Assembly: GCA_964580495.1 (NCBI GenBank)
Contig: CAZOKE010000007.1
Location: 1 to 41,507 of the forward strand
DNA: 41,507 nt
Direction of reading: 5' to 3'
From: JAIFWV01 sp964580495
Lineage (GTDB): Bacteria; Patescibacteriota; Doudnabacteria; UBA920; O2-02-FULL-48-8
Positions 13,765-19,743 of the stretch are shown here, one piece after another. Position 1 is the first letter of the stretch, and each line of letters opens with the position of its first letter. The translations under genes were made by a program, and so were the position numbers. Below the pieces are notes generated by a model. That model saw only the letters and a program-made list of their open reading frames with translations. It searched no databases and was not told the DNA's origin.

Positions 13765-15344
13765 TAATCCCCAGGTCGCAGGTTCGAATCCTGCCGCCCG
13801 AGCCAAGAAAGATGATCAGACATTGTCTGGTCTTTTTTCTTTGTATTTACAGTAGCAAATGCAGGTTCGCAAATTTGTTTCAGCTCTGGTAGATGCGAGT
13901 GTAGTTTTGCGAACCAGGGCGTGTAATGAATTTCTAAAGTTTTATCGCTAACTGTCATTTGCTCAAAAGCTAAAGTGAAAATTTCTTGTTTTTCTTCTTT
14001 CGTAGCATAAGGGAATAAATCCTTAGTTTTTCTTGCCAATTCCATCAAGTTTATCCCAAAATCGAAATAGTCAATTTCGTTTTTATTAAATTGATTCCAA
14101 GTGGCCGTAAGATGTTCTAATTCCTGATCTACTTCAATTTTCTTTTGGTCGTAATGCTCGAAAGTAATTCGGCCATCCAGTCTATCTTCATAAAGAACAT
14201 CTAACTTAGATTTCACTCGCTCTATCTTGCGTTTAAGATCGTTTTGAATTGTTTGGCGACTTTCGATCTCGCTGATATGATCTTTTTTTAGATTATCTTT
14301 GATGCGGTTAATATCTTGTTCGCTTAGGCTTAGATTTTCGAAATAAGGAAATACTTGTTCAATCAATCTATCTTCTCTGACAGGCGACTTATTCTGATTG
14401 CAGATAGTATAATTGGCGCACCGGCCGTACCAGTGGCCTTTCTTTTCGTACCAAGATATTTTATGGCCGCACTTACCGCAAGTCGCCAAACCCTTAAACA
14501 AGGGGTTATGCTTTATATATTTATCTGGTCGGCCAGTTTTCAGCACTCTTTGTACTTGATCAAATAAATCTTTTGAAATAATTCCCTGATGAGTACCTGA
14601 ATAAATCTTGCCATTCCAAGTTATCTCACCATAGTAAAATGTATTTCGAAGATAAGTATGTACCATGTTGGCAGATATTTTATTTCCATTAGTATTTCTA
14701 AGACCTTTTTGATAAATATAATCTGCTAATTTATGAAGTGAATAAAGTCCAGTACTGTAAGCATTGAATAGTTCTTTTATAAATGGGGCTATTTCAGGAT
14801 CAATCACGTGTGATTTATGACCATTTTCGCCGACGGTTTTGTATCCCAATGGTGCTCTGTAGGGCAAGCCGCCTTGCTCTAGTTTCTCCATCTGACCTTT
14901 CCTGACTTCTTCGCTTAAGTTGTTGGTATAAAATCTGGCTACTGCTACTTTCATATCCCAGACAAAATTGTCGTGGGCTTTAGTATTTTGATTTAGAATA
15001 AAATGCTCTTTGACGAAATGTACTGATCTGTCTGCATTTTCTCGAACCCAATCGTCAACAACAGCCGCTGATTTCATACTGCGAGTTAGTCTATCTATTT
15101 TTTCGCACAGAATAATGTTAATTTTATTTTTTGTTGCATAGTCAAAAACTTCTCGGAATATCTTGCGGACATGATCCTTACTTGCCGTTTCAGCTATTTT
15201 GTAAGTTTTAACCACGTCAAAACCTTGCTTTTCAGCGTATTCTTTTAAGAGCTTTTCTTGGGCTTCAAGTGAATAACCCTCATCAGCTTGCTCTTTCGAG
15301 CTTACCCTCGTGTAAATGACCGTTTTTTGCTTATTATTGAGCAT
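13521..15344 (-). CDS. Large serine recombinase (integrase) with antisense-tRNA tail
   Basis: 607 aa. Resolvase domain starting VIYTRVSSKEQADEGYSLEAQ (catalytic Ser in RVSS); recombinase domain PYRAPLGYKTV onward to YYGEITWNGKIYSG; zinc ribbon CGKCGHKISWYEKKGHWYGRC; then a coiled coil (residues ~370-430). AGAGG 8 nt upstream supports the start. After about residue 513 the frame runs antisense through the tRNA 3' exon (GRQDSNLRPGDY, the usual antisense-tRNA peptide) and then 244 nt of the intron. That tail would change on excision. Third gene of an operon with the RHH and 52-aa genes. Catalyses site-specific integration. Confidence 0.92.
   Translation of the reverse strand: MLNNKQKTVIYTRVSSKEQADEGYSLEAQEKLLKEYAEKQGFDVVKTYKIAETASKDHVRKIFREVFDYATKNKINIILCEKIDRLTRSMKSAAVVDDWVRENADRSVHFVKEHFILNQNTKAHDNFVWDMKVAVARFYTNNLSEEVRKGQMEKLEQGGLPYRAPLGYKTVGENGHKSHVIDPEIAPFIKELFNAYSTGLYSLHKLADYIYQKGLRNTNGNKISANMVHTYLRNTFYYGEITWNGKIYSGTHQGIISKDLFDQVQRVLKTGRPDKYIKHNPLFKGLATCGKCGHKISWYEKKGHWYGRCANYTICNQNKSPVREDRLIEQVFPYFENLSLSEQDINRIKDNLKKDHISEIESRQTIQNDLKRKIERVKSKLDVLYEDRLDGRITFEHYDQKKIEVDQELEHLTATWNQFNKNEIDYFDFGINLMELARKTKDLFPYATKEEKQEIFTLAFEQMTVSDKTLEIHYTPWFAKLHSHLPELKQICEPAFATVNTKKKDQTMSDHLSWLGRQDSNLRPGDYIAPKVTSRDGLYHDPFGSEALRSSFDLLSEEIVSTPFQLQFLTGAGLGSGLSFLRTSPNSPRFSTWISPGSCDIPACDSL
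13814..13838 (+). terminator. tRNA-Asn terminator
   Basis: GATCAGAC (13814-13821), loop ATT, GTCTGGTC (13825-13832), six T. A near-copy stands alone at 28582-28606. Confidence 0.85.
13864..13915. repeat. 10-bp inverted repeat at the integrase 3' end
   Basis: GGTTCGCAAA (13864-13873) and TTTGCGAACC (13906-13915) are perfect inverted copies spanning 52 bp. A third copy is at 23125-23134. The first arm within GCAGGTTCG also echoes the tRNA T-arm. Size and symmetry suit a serine-integrase half-site pair, but it lies inside the integrase gene and this is inference. Confidence 0.45.
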
Positions 15345-15358
15345 ATAATTGCCTCTGT

Positions 15359-15517
15359 TTAATTATAGATTGATTCTTTTGACTTGTCAGTTCGCAGATC
15401 ATCCTGTTTCTGACGGCGTTTTTTAATAGCTAAAAGTATGTCGAAAAATTTCGTGAGTTTTTGAATCTCAAAATCTGTTAGCTCCGACGTTGATTTTAAA
15501 TCATTTAATTGATCCAT
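15359..15517 (-). CDS. 52-aa helical protein of the integrase operon
   Basis: Short ORF starting MDQLNDLKSTSELTDFEIQK and ending in a basic stretch (KKRRQKQDD). Overlaps the 3' end of the RHH gene by 17 nt and ends 14 nt before the integrase start, so all three are one operon. Mostly alpha-helical and charged; could be a recombination directionality factor or a small DNA-binding partner. No family recognised. Confidence 0.55.
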   Translation of the reverse strand: MDQLNDLKSTSELTDFEIQKLTKFFDILLAIKKRRQKQDDLRTDKSKESIYN

Positions 15518-15692
15518 TTTTTATCCAACCCTTAAATTTATGAATTCTACGTTTATAATAAATTCCACAGATTTTATCCAAAAACTTAGACATTGTAACT
15601 CCAGCTACAGCCGCATCAATTTTTATTTGACGTTTAAATTCTCTAGATATTCTAATCAGTGACGTTTCTCTCTTTTGTATCTTTGTTAACAC
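15501..15692 (-). CDS. Ribbon-helix-helix (CopG/Arc-like) protein
   Basis: 63 aa. TSLIRISREFKRQIKIDAAVAGVTMSKFLDKI fits an RHH fold: a short strand then two helices. GTG start with AAGGAG four nt upstream. Heads the integrase operon and probably represses it or guides recombination; the cluster of CACGGT sites around 16.0 kb is a possible target. A basic tail (KRRIHKFKGWIKNGSIK) follows the RHH core. Confidence 0.65.
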   Translation of the reverse strand: MLTKIQKRETSLIRISREFKRQIKIDAAVAGVTMSKFLDKICGIYYKRRIHKFKGWIKNGSIK

Positions 15693-15743
15693 TTAACTCC
15701 TTCCCACTTTTTCCCTCATCTTTAGGGCTTTAAGAAATATATC

Positions 15744-15955
15744 GCTAAGCGGAAGATAAGGTTTTCAATCAGTCAGGGTCTCAAACCCGAATTGTTGTCT
15801 GATAAAACGCTATCTGGTTACTAACTGATGAACAGGTGAGGTGCCTCGTTGATAGTGTGGGGATCAGAGCGAGGACTTACATCTATTCACCAAGAAAGCT
15901 GTAGGGCTTTGGATTTTTCAGAGGAGAGCGCTAGGTAAACCTCTGTTCGCTTAGC
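15744..15955. ncRNA. Candidate structured RNA, ~212 nt
   Basis: Gene-free stretch closed by GCTAAGCG (15744-15751) and CGCTTAGC (15948-15955). Internal stems include ATCAGT/ACTGAT, GATA/TATC, AAAGC/GCTTT and CAGAGG/CCTCTG (15919-15924 with 15940-15945). Near-identical CTTTAAGAAATATA and CTTTTAGGAAATATA flank it. Strand and class unknown; it is not tmRNA, RNase P or a tRNA as far as I can tell. Confidence 0.35.
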
Positions 15956-15968
15956 TTTTAGGAAATAT

Positions 15969-16059
15969 AATAACCGCCAGCACGGTGGTTTTGGCGGTTA
16001 TTAATATTAAAATCACCGTGCACGGTTAAATTAAAACCGTGATTCTATTGAACCACGGT
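15969..16059. repeat. Cluster of five CACGGT/ACCGTG motifs with long hairpin
   Basis: An 11-bp stem AATAACCGCCA/TGGCGGTTATT (15969-15979 with 15992-16002) is followed by repeated CACGGT or its complement at 15981, 16015, 16021, 16036 and 16054. CACGGTT (16021) and AACCGTG (16035) also pair as a hairpin. Iteron-like: an operator array, replication site or terminator group. A further ACCGTG lies in the promoter region near 21638. Confidence 0.5.
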
Positions 16060-16088
16060 TTTTGAAACTACGTGACAGATTTTGACAC

Positions 16089-16814
16089 TTACAGCAAATT
16101 GTAAGATTTTAACCTTTTTCTCGTTTGTCGAACTAGCTGTAGAGTTTTGGGAGTGATTTCGCTGTATATTGCTTTGGCGATGTCTTTGTCGGTTATTTGG
16201 CCTGGTTCTTTTGTCATTGATTGACCAATTTTCTTCACTTTAGCAAACGTACGGTTATAAATTTTTTCGGAAACATATGGACTTCTTAGTAAAGATTTTT
16301 TTAAAAAATCGGAGTAATCTTGTGGTTTATCGAATTTTGGATTTGGCAACTCTTTGATTAGCTCGAACTGTTGAAAGATAATAACCCTTTCGATAAAGTC
16401 TACGAAATTAGGTATGGCCTTGATATTTTTCTTGCCAAAAACCAAGAGTGTATTTTTTGGAATGAACGACGGAATTCCTAACGTTAAGAGCCTATTAATT
16501 GATTTATTTTTTGAAGTCTTATAATACAATCTTTTCAAAAGACTATTTTGGATATTAATGTGATCCTCTAAGAAAAAAGAGGATGTCCCTGGTTTCGATA
16601 TTGCCAAGACCCTTTCGTTTTTAGGATATCCATATAAAAGCTCAAGAATTCTATAAATATAATTGACATTTACATTTTTCAATCCCTGACTTTGTAATTT
16701 TTGTGGGCTCAAAAAATAGGCCAAGCGAAGAGAATTAAGGAATTTACCTTGATTATTTAACCTTAATCGTCTTAGCTTCCTTGCAGAAGACTCTCTTTTA
16801 TGTCCACCGATCAT
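16089..16814 (-). CDS. Hypothetical element protein, basic
   Basis: 241 aa, no recognised domain. The N-terminus is strongly basic (MIGGHKRESSARKLRRLRLN), the body is alpha/beta with a central hydrophobic stretch (LLTLGIPSFIPKNTLLVFG), and a helical C-terminus ends TRKRLKSYNLL. Possibly nucleic-acid binding. AT-rich codon use like its neighbours. Lies 31 nt downstream of the DUF5681 gene on the same strand, so probably one transcript. Confidence 0.6.
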   Translation of the reverse strand: MIGGHKRESSARKLRRLRLNNQGKFLNSLRLAYFLSPQKLQSQGLKNVNVNYIYRILELLYGYPKNERVLAISKPGTSSFFLEDHINIQNSLLKRLYYKTSKNKSINRLLTLGIPSFIPKNTLLVFGKKNIKAIPNFVDFIERVIIFQQFELIKELPNPKFDKPQDYSDFLKKSLLRSPYVSEKIYNRTFAKVKKIGQSMTKEPGQITDKDIAKAIYSEITPKTLQLVRQTRKRLKSYNLL

Positions 16815-16845
16815 AATTAAATCTATTATCAGTTAAGGTTAAAAC

Positions 16846-17235
16846 CTATTGCGCGGCCTGATTTTCCTTTCCACCATAAGCTTTCTTGATTGAATCATCC
16901 AAGCTTGAACATCTCGGACAATCATCCAAGATAAGAAGTGGTATTTCTTCGTCCTTATCGAGTTGTTTAGGTCTGCCGTCTATGTATTCCAATACATGCT
17001 TAATCATTTTGTAATCTCCCTTGATTGCTCTAGATAATATCTGTTCCACTATCAATCCGGCATAGGTTTCTTTTTGACCTTTGGGCTTGGTTTCTAGCTT
17101 CTGCCGGATCATTGAAGCAATTGAAATACTCCCTTCCGGCCTTCCTGAAGGATTACCGCTTGTCCCTGGGTTAAACCTGCCTTTATTATCCCTGTTATTA
17201 CCTGTTAAAACAGGCTCTCTAAATAGTTCTGGCAT
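16846..17235 (-). CDS. DUF5681-like protein
   Basis: 129 aa. KGRFNPGTSGNPSGRPEGS is the DUF5681 signature, seen on phage and mobile-element proteins, often near terminase-like genes. A helical middle (MIRQKLETKPKGQKETYAGL onward) and a Cys pair (CPRC) follow. Function unknown; the association supports a mobile or phage-satellite origin for the region. Confidence 0.7.
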   Translation of the reverse strand: MPELFREPVLTGNNRDNKGRFNPGTSGNPSGRPEGSISIASMIRQKLETKPKGQKETYAGLIVEQILSRAIKGDYKMIKHVLEYIDGRPKQLDKDEEIPLLILDDCPRCSSLDDSIKKAYGGKENQAAQ

Positions 17236-17349
17236 ACTGTCATTATATATAAATTATGGGCTATTATTCGCTATAATTCAATGTATAATTGCTAGGGTTT
17301 CAAAATATAACAAATCTTGCTAAAATGACCCTACAATTCAGTGCCTAAA

Positions 17350-17476
17350 CCCTTTAAAAGGGCATGGCATGAAAACGTATTAAGAACAGAGACGGTCATC
17401 CGTCTTGCTAAGACTTAATACGTCGTAGTCCGAAAGGGCTATGTGCAAGCGGGTGGCCTTTTGTGTATCTGCTTGC
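17350..17476 (+). ncRNA. Candidate structured RNA or leader upstream of the anchored protein gene
   Basis: Four consecutive hairpins: CCCTT/AAGGG (17350-17362); CGTATTAAG/CTTAATACG (17376-17384 with 17414-17422) enclosing GACGG-TCAT-CCGTC; TAGTCC-GAAA-GGGCTA (17426-17441, GNRA-type loop); and GCAAGC/GCTTGC (17445-17450 with 17471-17476). It ends 13 nt before the start at 17490 and may be a cis-regulatory leader or a separate RNA. No known class recognised. Confidence 0.45.
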
Positions 17477-17489
17477 GGAAAGAAATTTT

Positions 17490-18137
17490 ATGTCACATTT
17501 TTTTCATCTTCTAGCTTCTAAAATAATCGTTATCATAGCCAGCGCAATAATTGCGACTGGGATTGTTTACGTTCAGCCAATCCCTTCAACGCAAATAACT
17601 CATAAACCTAAAGCGGCAGTTTCTGGCGAGCAAACCACAAATGGAGCTACAAATATAGTAACTCCAATGACACAATCTCCTAAAGCTAAACCCTTACCTA
17701 AACAAGTAGTTAAACCTACTCCGATAACAATACCCACTACACCTACCCCTGCACCGATACCAATCGATAGTACTCTAAAGGTTGCCCAATGCCAGGCTGC
17801 AGCAAGAATTCAAAGCAATAAGACTGTAGATGACCTACTTGCCTCTGAACTGCCAAAATTTCAGCAACAACTAGACGATGCTCACGGTAAAACAATGAAG
17901 GCTCAACAAGATCAAATCAATTATGCCAACCAAGCGATGGCTGGCCTTGTAGGATATTCACCATCAGCAATACAAAATGCTTATGACTCGGCTTTTGCAT
18001 CCATGCAACCGACAGTAGATTATTATAAAAAGCTAGAAAATCAGATTGCCGATAATTGGGATGCTGCGAAGAGTTACATTAAACAAAAGGGGGAAGAATT
18101 TTATAACATTGCGTATTCGTCCTGTCTTAATAAATAA
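17490..18137 (+). CDS. Membrane-anchored helical protein with Pro/Thr stalk
   Basis: 215 aa. N-terminal membrane helix (IIVIIASAIIATGIVYVQP), a Pro/Thr/Lys stalk to about residue 100, then a helical domain rich in Gln/Ala with two cysteines far apart (VAQCQAAA and SSCLNK) that could close a hairpin. Start at 17490 is preceded by GGAAAG; the frame extension to 17463 runs into the leader hairpin. Probably displayed on the cell surface; may influence contact with a host or phage. No family recognised. Confidence 0.65.
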   Translation: MSHFFHLLASKIIVIIASAIIATGIVYVQPIPSTQITHKPKAAVSGEQTTNGATNIVTPMTQSPKAKPLPKQVVKPTPITIPTTPTPAPIPIDSTLKVAQCQAAARIQSNKTVDDLLASELPKFQQQLDDAHGKTMKAQQDQINYANQAMAGLVGYSPSAIQNAYDSAFASMQPTVDYYKKLENQIADNWDAAKSYIKQKGEEFYNIAYSSCLNK

Positions 18138-18157
18138 AATTTTTGAACCATATTTTT

Positions 18158-18319
18158 ATGAGTCGCTTTGATGATTTCTTAGATGGAATTACGGGATTAA
18201 TAGTGTTAGTTTCCCCGATCATAGGAGCCGTTGCTCTTTTTGAGGCTTTTTCGTGGACAAATCTGCTCTTATTTTTAATCTTATTTACTGGCTGGAAATA
18301 TGTTTGGGATAAAATATAA
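18158..18319 (+). CDS. 53-aa two-helix membrane protein
   Basis: Short ORF: MSRFDDFLDGITG, then two hydrophobic segments (LIVLVSPIIGAVALF and LLLFLILFTGW). Starts 20 nt after the stop of the stalk protein and is probably co-transcribed. Size and topology suit a small membrane effector or holin-like protein, but nothing is diagnostic. Confidence 0.5.
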   Translation: MSRFDDFLDGITGLIVLVSPIIGAVALFEAFSWTNLLLFLILFTGWKYVWDKI

Positions 18320-18368
18320 AAGACCAATTGTTTTTAATTGTTTAATGATATATAGTAAAGAGTGCTAA

Positions 18369-18632
18369 ATGGACAACAACCTTATGAGATCTAAACTTAT
18401 TTTTGCATCAGCTCTAGTACTGCTCGCGGCCTCGTTATCCTTTGCTGGGGTAGCTAATGCAGCGAATAGAGTAAAAGGATATACAAAGAAGAGTGGCACC
18501 TTTGTTATGCCTTATTATAAAAGTTCACCAAATAAATCGAAGTTCGACAACTACTCTACTAAGGGCAATATCAACCCCTTTACCGGTAAAAAAGGCACTC
18601 AAAGCCCCTTTAAATTACCGAAAAGGAAATAG
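18369..18632 (+). CDS. Small secreted protein with VKGYTKKSGTFVMPYY motif
   Basis: 87 aa. Signal peptide (LIFASALVLLAASLSFAGVANA) and a short mature chain with VKGYTKKSGTFVMPYY, DNYSTKGNINPFTGKKGT. From memory this V-x-GY-x-K-x-GTYV-x-P-x-Y...GN-NP-TGK pattern is a widespread short exported motif of unknown role in bacteria and some phages. The start could be 18369 or the ATG at 18384; neither has a strong SD. Confidence 0.65.
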   Translation: MDNNLMRSKLIFASALVLLAASLSFAGVANAANRVKGYTKKSGTFVMPYYKSSPNKSKFDNYSTKGNINPFTGKKGTQSPFKLPKRK

Positions 18633-18641
18633 AAATAAATA

Positions 18642-18664
18642 AAGCGGCTGAAAAGCCGCTTTTT
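18642..18664 (+). terminator. Terminator after the small secreted protein
   Basis: AAGCGGCT-GAAA-AGCCGCTT followed by T. A near-copy ends the next gene. Confidence 0.85.
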
Positions 18665-18702
18665 ATGTTGTATTTTTGTTAACTCCCGTATATCATTGAG
18701 CA

Positions 18703-19470
18703 ATGGAAAAAGGTATTTGTAAATTATGCTTACAAGAAAAGCCGTTGTTAAGGCAATCCCATATTATCCCTGATTTTTTATATTCTCTAATGTATGGTGT
18801 TGATCATGAAATCTACAAAGTTCCATTAATAGAAAATCGCAGAGAGGTTAAGGTACAAACTGGAGAGTTCGAAGGAAATATTCTTTGTGAAAGTTGTGAT
18901 AATAGTATAATTGGAACTTACGAAAATTATGCGAAAACCTTGCTTTTTGACGGAAGACCCGAGGTTAAGACTGAAAATCAGCTTCATCTGGATGGGAAAT
19001 TAGTATCGACATATTGCGAAAACGTTGATTACAGGAAATTTAAATTATTTTTACTTTCGATCTTATGGAGAGCGAGTGTAACCACGAGGGAATTCTTTAA
19101 ACATATTAAACTTAACCCAGAGCAAGATAATGAATTGAGAGAAATGATATTAAAAGGAGACCCTAAAGAACAGTTGGATTATCCGTGTCTTATTTCAGCT
19201 TTTGTTGGAAAGAAAAAGAAAGTTTCAGATCAGACTATCACAATGCCAATTAAAGCTAATGACTCATTTTTCGTTTTTCCAATAGGTTCATTTTTATATA
19301 CTTTTTTCCCAAATGATAAGTGGGATATTCAAGCTCTTAAAGAAGCCGCTATAGATAAGACAAATATTTTACGTATAGTTCATATTAGCGATGAACAAGG
19401 CGAAAAACTAATGAAGAAGTTATATGGAGACAAACTTTATGGTAAGCTAATTGAAGATAATTTAATCTAG
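18703..19470 (+). CDS. HNH-like zinc-finger protein
   Basis: 255 aa. ICKLCLQEKPLLRQSHIIP (Cys6, Cys9, Ser-His) with ILCESCDN (Cys63, Cys66) forms an HNH-like C2-H-C2 module, the Asn/His following SHIIP-DFLY. The C-terminal ~150 residues are alpha/beta without recognised motif. Proteins of this layout occur as orphans in genomic islands; nuclease activity is plausible but unproved because the second HNH histidine is not evident. Directly upstream of the assembly gap and the RuvB-Mrr gene. Confidence 0.55.
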   Translation: MEKGICKLCLQEKPLLRQSHIIPDFLYSLMYGVDHEIYKVPLIENRREVKVQTGEFEGNILCESCDNSIIGTYENYAKTLLFDGRPEVKTENQLHLDGKLVSTYCENVDYRKFKLFLLSILWRASVTTREFFKHIKLNPEQDNELREMILKGDPKEQLDYPCLISAFVGKKKKVSDQTITMPIKANDSFFVFPIGSFLYTFFPNDKWDIQALKEAAIDKTNILRIVHISDEQGEKLMKKLYGDKLYGKLIEDNLI

Positions 19471-19490
19471 GCGGCTGAAAGGCCGCTTTT
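19471..19490 (+). terminator. Terminator after the HNH-like gene
   Basis: GCGGC(T)-GAAA-(G)GCCGC then TTTT, starting right at the stop codon. Similar to the 18642 hairpin, including the following TTTATGTT. Confidence 0.8.
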
Positions 19491-19496
19491 ATGTTT

Positions 19497-19506
19497 NNNN
19501 NNNNNN
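19497..19506. other. Assembly gap (10 N)
   Basis: Exactly ten N. TTTATGTTT stands on both sides, so the two contig ends overlap and the gap may hide nothing, a tandem repeat copy, or more sequence. Confidence 0.95.
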
Positions 19507-19509
19507 TTT

Positions 19510-19656
19510 ATGTTTAACCCAAGTTTCAATCGGTATGGTCATAAAGAATTAAATAAGAAAAAAGAAGAAAAACCCAAGTACGAATATGTACCTGATGAAC
19601 AAGCGGAACAATTTGAGGAATTTTCTATTGATTCAGAGGATATCGATATAGAATAA
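19510..19656 (+). CDS. 48-aa acidic protein (5' end uncertain)
   Basis: MFNPSFNRYGHKELNKKK, then KYEYVPDEQAEQFEEF and a very acidic end (SIDSEDIDIE). The ATG sits three bases after the N gap, so the true start may be lost. No SD visible. It precedes the RuvB-Mrr gene by 88 nt and could belong to its transcript. No family recognised; acidic mimics or antitoxin-like partners of this size exist. Confidence 0.4.
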   Translation: MFNPSFNRYGHKELNKKKEEKPKYEYVPDEQAEQFEEFSIDSEDIDIE

Positions 19657-19743
19657 TCAGAAGTCTAAATCAAGTCTCCCGAATATACCCTTAGCTTTGC
19701 TGGCGATTTTCTGTTATTATTCTACTACTTTAGCCAGAACAAT

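Larger units (their letters stand above)
13185..13805 (+). tRNA. tRNA-Asn(GUU), split by a group I intron
   Basis: 5' exon 13185-13218 and 3' exon 13765-13805 (CCA encoded). Joined, they give acceptor TCGGGCG/CGCCCGA, D-arm GCTC..GAGC, T-arm GCAGG-TTCGAAT-CCTGC, discriminator G73 and anticodon loop CTGTTAA, i.e. anticodon GUU. Taken without splicing, the 5' half appears to show GTG (His), but a His tRNA would need G-1 and C73, which are absent. G73 and U1-A72 match tRNA-Asn. The one weakness is an A27-C43 mismatch at the end of the anticodon stem. A terminator follows directly. Confidence 0.88.

Noticed and set aside
15744..16059. CRISPR array
   Set aside because: Repeated hexamers are too short and unevenly spaced; no repeat-spacer pattern and no cas genes. 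The Cas4-like nuclease at 5.3 kb has no CRISPR context either.
17350..17476. Hammerhead or HDV-type ribozyme
   Set aside because: No CUGAUGA core and no HDV double-pseudoknot could be drawn.
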